From the NCBI GenBank assembly GCA_017444525.1, contig JAFSWL010000008.1:1-44463 (forward strand): 44,463 nucleotides of DNA, read 5' to 3'. The translations under genes were made by a program, and so were the position numbers. The notes beneath the pieces are model-generated. The model saw nothing but the letters and a program-made list of their open reading frames with translations. It was not told where the DNA came from and did no database searches. The first letter of the stretch is position 1. Every line of letters starts with the position of its first letter. The stretch is from Alphaproteobacteria bacterium (GTDB lineage: Bacteria; Pseudomonadota; Alphaproteobacteria; RF32; CAG-239). This document shows positions 12,601 through 17,957 of the stretch, piece after piece.

Positions 12601-13310
12601 TTAATGAGGCTTTGACCGCAGTTGATAACATCATCGGTAACTTCCCTGATGGTTTGAACTACGATAATCACAACCTCGACAATGGCGGTCAGGCTAAACC
12701 TGAAAACATTGTTGATGCCTTCAATAACATTGACGCTACTTTGGGTCAAATCCACGGTTTGGCTGCAAAAGTCGGTGTTGAAAACGGCAGTATGAACCTC
12801 GGTCAAAACACAACGGTTGAAGAACACTTGACCGCTTTGGCAGGCTCTATCGGTAACAGAACCAGCTACACAGAACAGAACGTTATCAAGAATAATGAAT
12901 CTGTTGCTAAATCGCTGGATGCTCTCGATATGGCTGTTGGTGATGTGTCTAAACTGCAGGGTACGGCCTTTGCAAATGCCGGCAATCTGTCTGACGCGGT
13001 TGTCCAAATCGACGATAAGTTGCAGAACTTGGATGGTCGTGTAGAATCCGTAGAACACGATTTGAAGGATGTTCACCACGAATTGCGTAGAGGTATGGCT
13101 TCCATGGCTGCTATGTCGGCTTTGGTACCGAACTCTCGCTCTACGGGTAAGACTTCACTCTCGCTCGGTACGGGTGCTTATAGCGGACACGCAGCTGTCG
13201 CTCTCGGTGGTTTCCACTACCTGACCGACAACTTGATGCTCAATGCGGGTGCCGCATGGAGCAACAGCCGCGATGCTGTTTACCGTGTAGGTGTAACGTA
13301 TTCATTCTAA
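609..13310 (+). CDS. Giant trimeric autotransporter adhesin (YadA-type anchor), 4233 aa
   Basis: Surface-exposed, secreted by the type Vc route. Residues 1-42 form an extended signal peptide: a basic start, a hydrophobic core (VGLFALGAALA) and a likely cut after AMS. The last ~90 residues are a YadA anchor: a helix (RVESVEHDLKDVHHELRRGM), then four amphipathic beta strands ending VYRVGVTYSF with the terminal Phe used for outer-membrane insertion. The ~4000-residue passenger is Ala/Thr/Asp/Asn-rich with recurring motifs such as NTARFGAGANLPAF, NESVATSL, SIGNR and YVTKDYFN. I do not see canonical YadA head repeats (SVAIG). Residues ~3150-4000 are short beta-type repeats. ATG 609 follows AAGGAG by eight bases. 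The 12.7-kb frame is intact and visibly less AT-rich than its surroundings. A terminator follows at 13333, then a probable membrane partner. Host ligand unknown; the adhesin role is inferred from family. Confidence 0.93.
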   Translation: MKYSKSAIGLLTAQYRSVLKKCWMINVGLFALGAALATPAMSEEFDIKYLTGTLKDGDNINVTAASPSNPVIAKLTLTATDIKSILGNSGSLNADTATTATEADTANAVRLNTAVNTDAGTSTGRTIGDYINKITALETAGYVTGTYVDENYAKKTDIANVAKTDGSSIFSSIKIGSSASNGELSYSNESGKIYTDKAFQATGNLIVKSATDNTVTAALGVDKSGANSRLTADHFKATNLYIGNSDAITGVANTISDTDTENVGKLASASAVKASVDGVKNYADGLSAAVYDGSNAFAKFKMGEVEVDGITAASTGDTKKLITETAVDGKITAATTDLSADVATLKGGKTTPNSVLYNIDNEAENAKYTGAAAANSIGAAIKGNADKLAGLVVNTGAQETVQNAINKAKTEAQAYSGTAVSEAATVSAAIDKNATSIADLKDASKEGSIAKLIEANAKDATYSGDITISEAISAASGSIGTETLTNANGNLNGGTTGTFTGSVKAAINGLDATLGKIYGLATGGKGNLASTGDTVSGHLSALDNAIGNRTTAYGTSNYAATGNADLNVATAIKNLDTAVYNNLNGISTATLNIGGSAKDVHIGQDGQGLNIASTGATLLTKDGSSITNGLTIGSTTDATSSLGYTNSGTFSGIKVSKTSANADTVTITDGTNNVVFKGGKMTANGAELSTLKMGANEAKGIDTGTNYAATDATAPAADNIQLASTATVYNSVHALAGQMGNFETIANVHGVNGTESLKFGENANNIRIGSENLISGNKVLATGIDVNGLVSGTRGINLRVANGDSSDNNTSVNVTESQVKLGSTVSGKFYGITSNYDSTVPADSSIKFSSDDKYVEVKGGNLNATGDIKTATGTVEGAHLKATTDLKIGDSTPVVGVDAGTDDLDNTADNTILASAKTVYRAMSSAQGYTPADALKAGTHIFNGVTTNKAALDIVGTKLDGLTMADGTTAAATVQAALQDVKSAADTAVNNLKDGDVAANKAKLAGLNAGETANPTVQDAINYAKAQAGVYTSATGMQDEGKIFNGLTTFTDAMDAAGAGIMANTARFAGFASGTQTVAEYVDANAKDATYSGSGGTKVTIAQEIAKKANTADLKTAAYRNVAADFTPVPTDYHDTDIATWVADNDTNIADVTTTFKVLSKKLSTVQHDLMDNGDNASSIARALGGTAATDTLPGMVQKLALNAPYSSTATYDEGSIGEAVQKNTAKFGDLGTNTVAQAIAAAGASADGKYVAKTDLTPANGQVVLGHASTDNYNDKGTDFTVNTADSTIKATVFKPSSASDMTKKTSTMEMDKDGVTFTTAEVETSGTTTKTASIKDGVVSAEGLKLGTNDVTSIDSGEALDITTDVAAADKKVMATDAAVKATVKALAEGAVATNTANIAKNTARFGAGANLPAFVDNQTVADYLEANADSAKHGDTTIGGAITANTTKLAGLTNDTVQESINAAKSGLDTRINKVLSGNTLINKVTGTNGEAMIFNESDGGGAMFTHKTGDVVDGKSYVGVHDGSSNLDIGAQIYVLDGSDSGVRLNANMNGIYYVKGAAGQGNPAKAEIVTLGTAQNADYTQPTDARTSIGNANTIQGAIDAVAAATDTNTTNIDTNTQAIATLNGGKTVENSVDYKVYNNAKDALYKAGTGGAEDITIAQAIDAASQGASDALAKVLNGETAFSKLSLGTGADDDWSMDKNVAGNLVIRNGGKPVVGMDKTGLFTLSAIADGQSKQYLAAGNGYFKLSKDGGDPYLHASNSTFALYDSEGKPRFLVDNATGNVSARGSLTLNDGTASAPQELTAAKIEQITTNKDAIDLLNDADTEAGSVKNSIKTLAEKATYTPATGEESAAVITAQANTINGAILALDKNAVATNNAIGNINNLHGDDNAMMDYSGNTPVEAANIVEAVNNISATLGTIHGLKASVENGDFDAEGSTWYKDGAGNLFAGSEVDDHLAELAASIGNRNYAADTPYLTANESVATSLTVLANNLKGVADGYVTKEYFNGGTATTPATISMGANASDIVIGHVAASDTDTGTTFDVNHAAGTITSSVVTAGAVGGAAPTTTTTELSKDGFKVTNGGKTVTVAGGDVATDSVTITNGAQIHGSEGTTIIEGTTLVNGSVSAVKSLFAGENLGVTGDTTLGGKLAFGGNQFTTTALAISSASTDAELPTAKAVYDVVKAETTVEAAANGNYAAGSVKDALNTVDSRMGNVSWYKNSTHYANPNSTAGLSLSAAIRNIDANVYAKVGAVDFADTMNYVSSADTDLTTAIKSMDTNVKAAIDNLDGTYVTKDYFNGKGGAAVKMGISSNDIEIGKQNFDGEGNPTGLISGIKIASDATAGNTISIGSNNGQTFNGIELSDSGKTATFKGTNNDVEIKDGEVTAEKATVKTLAFTDGAATNPTITTATSVDNTGKDVLAAGVTADGEELASTLTVKNTVAGAVNVEAAANGNYAAGTVKTAVADIDAAIGNRDYAEGTPYLHDNESVATSLTTLAGAIDGVAKDYVKTSYFNNGDDNGLISMGSGATTIQMGKVDAASGLNGIIINNSADDKTIKIGNNTQNVTVDGGDLTATGAVKAASFKIGEREVTSIDAGAALSYSADAADADKKVMATDATVINTVKALAEGEVATNTANIAKNTARFGAGANLPAFADNQTVADYLEANGAKAQYKGGNTIADVFDAITKDNGKRIYNVVTGTNGKALIFNEKDGGGAKFEHTDGTWSAVAVNDGGATGIAAQIYAINNGTKKGTRLNVTTNGMFYTNGATSAAYEAIDELVTLRTAENAVYTPGTDAVATKDAETVNGAIMALDGAVDANAKEIAKRKITISKATVGNTDEVELATIEDGTAEDTAVVLTLAGATKIFDAKQGWMDSVFGIDSDSITPYATAFNGAKNINLEGVTMTSSIMDLDGAIADRKLYNGTHYANPNSAADADPISLSQAIKNIDDNVFAKVGTVDLSTATNYANTTTDPATNLTQAVVNIDKNVKAEINSLDNKFVTKDYFNNGEPAQIDDGTGTMIDNPNAGLISMGSGATQINIGKTVPAGTPTSAVLDSGLSINNTNGDVMLGQISQVGSGATAKSVVETGLNVDNTNYTASLISANGQSSINAVDVNRTTIKIGMTTTDNSGNPLFSGVSINNGVMTNADPADANKKATFASDEVKVASSATDYTSTTAAGTTVTKKDGDKTYTANMAADEVSVADGTNTASVKADEMSVADGNGNSASVKADKMSVTDGTNTSSMTATTVSLADTSGKSNTITKTGMTIADGTTASANVTSVEATGVTVTNGTSTTTVAADGVTSSKFAFNANDYATGIDAGSDLTDPNTTATIDGHTIATTATVKASVDGMVADIEKQIHGDGPASTVNIGDKAGTTFIGETYKDMAGKEQVAGGMAVRMTYEDPAADPAVVTNREVEITALLNDGSGVSVDLNADNQTIDLVAAGDDDDSATGVRINHKNQTITLVSADEDTEQTTGVEINNKNGTIAISSANDDDHTATGLSIVNDKANNKHTIDLAYNNTTSGTSQGLSIDADEQSYSLGSTDVTNSKFSGLDIDAAENTYALGKGTIDDQGEFTLDYGMTMDAENGVTTFANKEGKGVTMNKGDMTVTDSATVGSVDAQGKLSGVKLDKSGTAQASESVTAGQVDGDGKLSGNGVQMKNDGSATFAAEEGNVNIAKGSVQADNSALIGNKDTDDENYIEFAMNSETDPDTGAETKSAVATFASSDGNVEIAKGEVTADKKVTVGDDTNSVVLDKDGNIAATSSALIGSETDDGQGNKTLTGVKLDKDGNAQASNSILAGTETDDGQGNKTLTGVKLDRDGNATASKSVNVGDTTGTDYASIAKDDEGKVTATFASEAGNVVIADGEVTADKKVTVGEDKVVLDDEGNITADKDLTVKGLGTFGKDKKVVINEGDINADGTVTGDKLVANTEFELAGTKVHSIDTGTAKVEESGDVLATTASIFRNAEDGDYNAAEGTYTTVDATTINEALTAVDNIIGNFPDGLNYDNHNLDNGGQAKPENIVDAFNNIDATLGQIHGLAAKVGVENGSMNLGQNTTVEEHLTALAGSIGNRTSYTEQNVIKNNESVAKSLDALDMAVGDVSKLQGTAFANAGNLSDAVVQIDDKLQNLDGRVESVEHDLKDVHHELRRGMASMAAMSALVPNSRSTGKTSLSLGTGAYSGHAAVALGGFHYLTDNLMLNAGAAWSNSRDAVYRVGVTYSF
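4764..4898 (+). repeat. Passenger repeat copy A (135 bp, near-identical to 8496-8630)
   Basis: This stretch encodes VKALAEGAVATNTANIAKN and continues to YLEAN. Against 8496-8630 I count three base differences in 135. The copies lie 3732 bp (1244 codons) apart and in frame. Similarity continues at protein level downstream (VTGTNGEAMIFNE versus VTGTNGKALIFNE), so the exact block sits inside a larger, older duplication. Confidence 0.9.
8496..8630 (+). repeat. Passenger repeat copy B (135 bp, near-identical to 4764-4898)
   Basis: Second copy of the block described at 4764-4898. Synonymous positions are identical almost throughout, while flanking sequence has diverged. That suggests recent gene conversion or recombination between the two passenger segments rather than selection on protein sequence alone. 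Confidence 0.9.
10215..10390 (+). repeat. Short tandem repeats in the adhesin passenger (SVADGTNTASVKAD type)
   Basis: Three to four consecutive units of about 17-19 residues run VSVADGTNTASVKADE, MSVADGNGNSASVKADK, MSVTDGTNTSSMTATT and a weaker VSLADTSGK. At DNA level the units share GTAGCCGACGGTA and GCTTCGGTTAA blocks. They look like stacked beta units of a trimeric stalk. Confidence 0.7.
11949..12140 (+). repeat. 96-bp tandem duplication in the adhesin passenger
   Basis: The segment encoding ETDDGQGNKTLTGVKLD occurs at 11949 and again at 12045, an in-frame period of 96 bp (32 residues). The first ~50 bases of the two units are identical except at the end. Such repeats are prone to expansion and contraction, so the protein length may vary between strains. 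Confidence 0.85.
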
Positions 13311-13332
13311 TTTTAGTATGAAACCAAAAAAT

Positions 13333-13361
13333 ACGGGGAGGGGAAACTCTCCCCGTGTTTT
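13333..13361 (+). terminator. Rho-independent terminator after the adhesin gene
   Basis: ACGGGGAG (13333-13340) pairs with CTCCCCGT (13349-13356), followed by GTTTTT. It starts 22 bases after the adhesin stop and ends less than 20 bases before the next ATG, overlapping the leader of that gene. Partial read-through would give a fixed low ratio of the downstream protein to the adhesin. Confidence 0.85.
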
Positions 13362-13378
13362 TGAAAGAAGAGGATATT

Positions 13379-14110
13379 ATGGCTCGTAAGAAAAAAGAAA
13401 AAGCGGAAATAAGACAATTAGCATTGATTGAAGCAGCAAAAATAGCCGCAGTTCAGCAAGCGCAAGCCCAGCCGGCTCCGGTGCAAGAAACAGCTCCGGC
13501 GGCTCCGGTGCAAGAAACAACTCCGATTCAACCGACTCCGGTTCAAGCAGCTCCGGCAGCTCAAATTCCGTCCGCACCGGCTGTACAGCTACAGGTTACA
13601 CCTAAAGTGTCGTCAGGATTAGGTTTTAAGTGGTTTGCATTGTTGATGATTTTGGTACTGTTGGTCGGAAATGTTTTTTCGTTGTATCAACTGCAGCAGT
13701 TAGAAAAACGTGTTTCACATGATAGCAATATTTATGTGTATAGTATGGAAAATGTGCTGCTTTTGGCCGGTATGGCAGAAGAAAACAAAGAGTATCAAAT
13801 AGAATTTGACAAGTTGGCAAAAGATATTGATGCTGCTCAGAAAAAATTGAACAGCATCAAAGATAAAAAACTTAGGCAGGAATATTCTGAGGTTTATATG
13901 AAATCGTTGCAGTTAAAACGCGATACACTGGTCGAAACTCACGATAAATTTAAGGCAGATTTGTTGAAGAATATTAATCGTGCGCTTTTAGCTGTAACCG
14001 AAAAATACAATGCTCCGACAATATTCTATGCCAAATCAATCGCCGTGCATACACCGAATGTGGTGGATGTAACCGACGAAATTTCAAAATATCTTAAAGA
14101 TACAATGTAA
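13379..14110 (+). CDS. Single-pass inner-membrane protein with periplasmic helical domain; possible adhesin partner
   Basis: I do not recognise the family. The start at 13379 follows GAAGAGGA and gives MARKKKEK. The 243 residues comprise a strongly basic N-terminus, an Ala/Pro/Gln-rich linker (residues ~35-70) containing a 9-residue tandem repeat APVQETAPA/APVQETTPI (27-bp DNA period), one hydrophobic segment (~80-100, WFALLMILVLLVGNVFSLYQ) and a ~140-residue C-terminal domain predicted to be mostly helical with coiled-coil character. By the positive-inside rule the C-terminus is periplasmic. Its position directly behind the giant adhesin recalls Salmonella SadB and Acinetobacter TpgA, small periplasmic or membrane helpers encoded beside trimeric autotransporters. 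It is not homologous to them by eye, so the helper role is inference from context. Confidence 0.6.
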   Translation: MARKKKEKAEIRQLALIEAAKIAAVQQAQAQPAPVQETAPAAPVQETTPIQPTPVQAAPAAQIPSAPAVQLQVTPKVSSGLGFKWFALLMILVLLVGNVFSLYQLQQLEKRVSHDSNIYVYSMENVLLLAGMAEENKEYQIEFDKLAKDIDAAQKKLNSIKDKKLRQEYSEVYMKSLQLKRDTLVETHDKFKADLLKNINRALLAVTEKYNAPTIFYAKSIAVHTPNVVDVTDEISKYLKDTM

Positions 14111-14142
14111 ATTCTGCGCTTTTATGTTTTTTTTACAACATG

Positions 14143-14168
14143 AAAATACCCGCATTGGCGGGTATTTT
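14143..14168. terminator. Bidirectional terminator between convergent genes
   Basis: AAAATACCCGC (14143-14153) and GCGGGTATTTT (14158-14168) form a perfect 11-bp stem with an ATTG loop. The A/T flanks allow termination in both directions. It separates the adhesin partner gene (plus) from the patatin gene (minus), which stops at 14174. Confidence 0.9.
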
Positions 14169-14173
14169 GGACT

Positions 14174-15031
14174 TTAAATCCGGTGCGCAGATTGCAGAAA
14201 CTCTTTGACTTTGGGTAGAGCTTTAAGCGCATCTTCGCAACCAAGATTATAAACCGTTTGCAAAACTTCCGTATTATGCTCTGTATGGCGGATTTTAATT
14301 TCCCGACTCGGACGAATTACCAATGCCGTACCTTCTTTTTGGCTGTTTTCAATGTCTTTTAACTCTTGATTATACATTAGATGCCGGTTGATTACGGCAT
14401 TGGCAAACTTAGGATATTTGCGATACATAATTTTTGCCAGCCACGCCAATTTATTTTTCTTCTTTGTATATCCGGTAGCTCTGGTCTGCACTACCACACA
14501 GCGTTCGTATCCCATATTTTGAAAAGCGCGCAAGGGAATACTGTCAGCAATTCCGCCATCAAGATATTTGCAGTTGCCGATTTGGCTTATTTTCGATACA
14601 AACGGCATAGAGGCCGAGGCACGTATATAAGGCAATTTGGTTCTTAATTCATTGCAATATATATATTCGGCCTGTCCGCTTTCCAAATTTGTGCAAGTGG
14701 CATAGAATTTGGTAGGTGAAGCCTCAAAGGTCTGATGATCAAATGGAAATAACTTTTCCGGTAGGTCATGATAACAAAATTGTTCCCCCACCAAATTGCC
14801 GGTAGTCAGCCATGAATAAAAACTCATATAACGTCTGTCATTGGCATATTTAAGTGTGTAACCGATACTCCGTCCTTTTTGCTTTGAGACAAAAGCGCAA
14901 CCATGAATTGCACCGGCAGAAACTCCGACCACACCGTCAAAAATTATGTCGTTTTCATTAAATACATCAAGTACACCGGCTGTATATATGGCTCGATGCG
15001 CTCCTCCTTCCAATACCAACCCTGTTTTCAT
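14174..15031 (-). CDS. Patatin-like phospholipase (YjjU-type)
   Basis: This is a cytoplasmic serine hydrolase of the patatin family, expected to release fatty acids from phospholipids. I chose ATG 15031 (MKTGLVLEGGAHRAIYTAGV), which gives 285 residues and puts the oxyanion-hole motif EGGAHR at residues 8-13, as usual. The nucleophile elbow GVSAG (Ser38) and the catalytic Asp in YLDGG (Asp158) are both present, so the Ser-Asp dyad is intact. There is no signal peptide. Its ATG overlaps the stop of the upstream gene as ATGA, so the two are translationally coupled. The bidirectional terminator at 14143 ends the transcript. Substrate is unknown; membrane lipid turnover is a family-based guess. 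Confidence 0.88.
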   Translation of the reverse strand: MKTGLVLEGGAHRAIYTAGVLDVFNENDIIFDGVVGVSAGAIHGCAFVSKQKGRSIGYTLKYANDRRYMSFYSWLTTGNLVGEQFCYHDLPEKLFPFDHQTFEASPTKFYATCTNLESGQAEYIYCNELRTKLPYIRASASMPFVSKISQIGNCKYLDGGIADSIPLRAFQNMGYERCVVVQTRATGYTKKKNKLAWLAKIMYRKYPKFANAVINRHLMYNQELKDIENSQKEGTALVIRPSREIKIRHTEHNTEVLQTVYNLGCEDALKALPKVKEFLQSAHRI

Positions 15032-15564
15032 CTTAAACCGCAGGTAATGAGCTGATTGAATTTGGTTTGGAAATTGCGATTCGGATATTTGATTTTGCGT
15101 CGGTGCTGGGAAAAGCAATAGCCGTTTCGTAAATTTCCGCGATGATATTTAAACTTGCCGCGCAATTTACCTTTCTTATCATAAATATCAACACTTCCGT
15201 GTAATAAACCGCCGACATAAGGAGCTGATATCCAGACTCTACCGTTATCGTGATAAAAATAATTAATCCCGTCCATAACTCCTTTTTTATACACAGTTCT
15301 TTCTACCATTCGCCGCTGATCGTCCAAGACAAAATTTTCACCGTTACGATAGCCGTTCTTAAACTCACCGATACCGGCAATTGAACCGTCATCGCGCATA
15401 ATGGCGATTCTACCGTCTAGAGCGTGTCCTTTTTCAGAGGTACAGTATTCTCTTTTACTTTTTTCGGTACAAGAAATTTTTTGAGCTTTAAGCGCGCGTG
15501 CGTGCGCCGATAACATATCGGAGCCGAACAACAAAAAACAAGCTAAAATCAATCGTAACAGCAT
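15028..15564 (-). CDS. Secreted MORN/YwqK-like repeat protein
   Basis: The 178-residue product starts with a signal peptide (LRLILACFLLFGSDMLSAHA). The rest contains MORN-like units such as GEFKNGYRNGENFVLDDQRR, VYKKGVMDGINYFYHDNGR and APYVGGLLHGSVDIYDKKGK, each with the G-x-x-x-G-x-x-x-x-[YF] rhythm of the YwqK-type repeat family. Four cysteines (two near the N-terminus of the mature protein, two near the end) could form disulphides in the periplasm. It ends in an ATGA overlap with the patatin gene and lies 26 bp after a helical protein gene, so all three probably form one operon. YwqK-type repeats are sometimes annotated as antitoxin components, but nothing here supports a toxin-antitoxin role. 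Confidence 0.7.
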   Translation of the reverse strand: MLLRLILACFLLFGSDMLSAHARALKAQKISCTEKSKREYCTSEKGHALDGRIAIMRDDGSIAGIGEFKNGYRNGENFVLDDQRRMVERTVYKKGVMDGINYFYHDNGRVWISAPYVGGLLHGSVDIYDKKGKLRGKFKYHRGNLRNGYCFSQHRRKIKYPNRNFQTKFNQLITCGLR

Positions 15565-15590
15565 CTCAGTACATCCTTTCCGTTCTATCG

Positions 15591-17021
15591 TTATCTATCT
15601 GACGCAAACCAATCGTGTCCGCTGGTAGACATCGGTGTAAATACAATCTCTTTGGTATCTTTAGGATTTGAACCGTATATCTTCTTCAATTTATCTAATT
15701 TAGCAATAGTCTTTTCATCTCTGTTTTCATTGTTTAATATGTTACGGAATTTTGCATCTAAACTATCGTATAAATGGCGATCTTCGTTATCAATATCGCT
15801 AAGTTCATAAAACTCATTAATACCGGCTTTTAACATGAATCTTTTCAGTTTGATATTATCGGTTTCATCAACCAAGCGGTTGTACTCTCTGATACGGGCG
15901 CGATAATTCAAAAGTGAAGCCATTTCCATACGTGTACGGATATATGCACTTTTATCGAAATTTTTTTCCTGTTCGGAAACAATATTTAATAAATCAATTT
16001 TTTCATTTTTATTGTTGGTGTAGTTGATAGCTCTGCGAAAATGTTTGATAACCGAGTTGATACGTTTTTCGCGTTGTTTGCTGAAACCGTCTGTTCCCTT
16101 AAAGTCAAGCAGAGTTTCGGCATACAATTTATGTGCTCTGAACAGGCTGCGGGCATCACCGGAGTTATCGATTACCCGATGGCATGCATCTAAGATTTTT
16201 TGTGAATTATAATCAAAATGCGGGCTCCAATCGCGGTGAACATCTAAAATAAGTGCAATATTTGTATTTGTAATATCTAATGCTTGACGTTTATATCCCA
16301 ATGCAAAATTGTGTTCGTCTTTTACCATTTTTTCGGTATTTTTTTGCAGCGAACTTATATCGTATACCGAACCTATATTATAATAAAATTGAGCTAATTG
16401 TTCTCTGGTGATAGCGCCGGAAGAAAAATAATTTTCCATCTTCATTACTTTATCATTGAGTTCAATTGTACCGCTTTTATTTTTATAAATATTTAACACG
16501 TCACGATTCAGCTGCAAAATTTTATATTCTTCTAATAATCCTTTCTGCATTGACGCACGATATTCAAATAAACTATCATAAAAATCGGGTTTTATCGATT
16601 CGGCATTAAGTTCCATACCTGTAAGGATAAATATTTCTTCAAATGCCTTATTTACACTGGATTGTTTCAGACTGATGGCATAGTCATTGATTATTTCAAT
16701 CTTATCTGAAATATATCTCTCCACCAGATCTTGCTGACGTTTATCTTCAAACGGCGCATTTTCCGCTTCTTCATCCGAAATCTCAGGGCCGAAATATTCT
16801 CTTTTCAAGTCAGTATAATATGCAGCCACTTTGTCATCTTGTTGCGCCGAAACTTGCAGCAAAAGTAATGCGCGCGTAAACAATTCTTCCGAAGTCATCG
16901 GCTCAATCTTATTAGCAGATTGTTCTTCATTCTGCGCCGCATTTTGGTTTGTTTTATTTTCGTCATTTGGCGATGTTTCATCAGCCTGCATTGAATTATC
17001 GATATCGTCAGTCATTATCAT
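15591..17021 (-). CDS. Unrecognised large helical cytoplasmic protein
   Basis: I do not recognise this 476-residue protein. I placed the start at ATG 17021 because GGGAG (17029-17033 on the plus strand) sits seven bases upstream; a further ATG at 17015 would be too far from it. There is no signal peptide or membrane segment. The first ~40 residues are an Asn/Gln/Glu/Asp-rich, probably disordered tail. The remainder is charged and almost entirely helical, with TPR-like spacing of aromatic and small residues (for example QFYYNIGSVYDISS and FRAHKLYAETLLDF), which suggests a helical-repeat scaffold. It leads the operon containing the MORN-like protein and the patatin phospholipase. Confidence 0.6.
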   Translation of the reverse strand: MIMTDDIDNSMQADETSPNDENKTNQNAAQNEEQSANKIEPMTSEELFTRALLLLQVSAQQDDKVAAYYTDLKREYFGPEISDEEAENAPFEDKRQQDLVERYISDKIEIINDYAISLKQSSVNKAFEEIFILTGMELNAESIKPDFYDSLFEYRASMQKGLLEEYKILQLNRDVLNIYKNKSGTIELNDKVMKMENYFSSGAITREQLAQFYYNIGSVYDISSLQKNTEKMVKDEHNFALGYKRQALDITNTNIALILDVHRDWSPHFDYNSQKILDACHRVIDNSGDARSLFRAHKLYAETLLDFKGTDGFSKQREKRINSVIKHFRRAINYTNNKNEKIDLLNIVSEQEKNFDKSAYIRTRMEMASLLNYRARIREYNRLVDETDNIKLKRFMLKAGINEFYELSDIDNEDRHLYDSLDAKFRNILNNENRDEKTIAKLDKLKKIYGSNPKDTKEIVFTPMSTSGHDWFASDR

Positions 17022-17197
17022 TAATTTTCTCCCACCACAGTCATTATATAAACATATAATGTACAAAAAATCAAGTAAAAAATTGTCAAAAATATCATTT
17101 TTGGATAGTTAAGGGTTGGATAGTTAAGAGATATAAATATTAAAATAAGTTTTTAAAGCGTATAAAACGAGTTAATATGTTTCAATATTTCAGGCAC

Positions 17198-17226
17198 AAA
17201 AAAAGACGGATAAATCCGCCTTTTTT
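17198..17226 (-). terminator. Terminator downstream of the beta-barrel gene
   Basis: Read on the minus strand, a GGCGGAT/ATCCGTC stem flanked by A and T runs forms a compact hairpin ending in seven T. It starts about 18 bases after the stop of the 17244 gene. The A-run on the other side could also allow plus-strand termination. Confidence 0.85.
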
Positions 17227-17243
17227 CAAGAAGTTAGAATATA

Positions 17244-17846
17244 TTATTCAAACATATATCTTACGCCGAGATAAATTTCATGAGCATCAGATTCAACTCT
17301 GGTTTTAGCTTCTCCTTTGGCGCGGGAGAAGTGTCCCAAATCAACAAAGCGATAGCCTGCATCAGCAACGATATTTGGAGTAAAGTTATAAGAAATACCG
17401 GCACCGAGCTGCCATGCAAAACGATTATTACGATCGCTGACATCCTCTACTGAATATTTGATACTGGAACCGCCCAAACCGGCACTGAGATACGGTGTGA
17501 ATTTGGTGCATGTTCTGAAATCATAATACATATTGAGCAAAACATAGTGGCTTTGTGTTTTTGCAGAGCCATCTGTAGTGGTTTTTTTGATATCTTTATT
17601 GTGACTGTATTCTAATTCACCGCGTAAAGCAGGAAAGGAATTTGCACGCAAACCGAAAGCAACACTGCCTCCGAAAATATTTTTATCCATATCAATATTG
17701 TGGTTATAATCAGTTTTTTCATATTTTACGGTGCTGTCCATAAACGCATATCTGGCTTTTGCTGCCAAATACGGAGTAAATACAGACGCAGATGCATCAG
17801 ATGCAAATAAAGCAGCAACACCCGCCAACAATAACATTCTCTTCAT
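17244..17846 (-). CDS. Outer-membrane beta-barrel protein (OmpA/opacity-porin fold)
   Basis: The 200-residue product has a signal peptide (MKRMLLLAGVAALFASDASA, then SVFTPYLA). The mature part alternates hydrophobic and polar residues in about eight amphipathic strands: YLAAKARYAF, SVAFGLRANS, LRGELEYSH, HYVLLNMYYDF, FTPYLSAGLGG, AWQLGAGISYNF, IVADAGYRFVDLG and HEIYLGVRYMF. It ends on an aromatic residue plus Glu. The pattern TPYLSAGLG and GAGISYNFTPNIVADAGYRF is characteristic of the small opacity-type/OmpA-like barrels abundant in Alphaproteobacteria. It has no peptidoglycan-binding domain. It is a single-gene unit with a terminator at 17198. Pore or adhesin function cannot be told from sequence. 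Confidence 0.85.
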   Translation of the reverse strand: MKRMLLLAGVAALFASDASASVFTPYLAAKARYAFMDSTVKYEKTDYNHNIDMDKNIFGGSVAFGLRANSFPALRGELEYSHNKDIKKTTTDGSAKTQSHYVLLNMYYDFRTCTKFTPYLSAGLGGSSIKYSVEDVSDRNNRFAWQLGAGISYNFTPNIVADAGYRFVDLGHFSRAKGEAKTRVESDAHEIYLGVRYMFE

Positions 17847-17957
17847 AGTAAGGATCCTTTCATTTAGTTATGTGATATCATATATACTAAATCATATATA
17901 CATTAATATATAGTTAATTGCTAGTTTTATTTATCTTTTATACAGATATATGACAGA

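Noticed and set aside
11700-13079. Long minus-strand open frame (459 codons) opposite the adhesin gene, and many shorter ones
   Set aside because: It mirrors the biased, repetitive codon pattern of the adhesin, has no ribosome binding site or recognisable domain, and the plus-strand gene is certain.
15028-15564. Toxin-antitoxin interpretation of the YwqK-like gene with the patatin gene
   Set aside because: The YwqK-like product carries a signal peptide and the partner is a normal patatin hydrolase. Nothing in the sequence supports a toxin-antitoxin pair.
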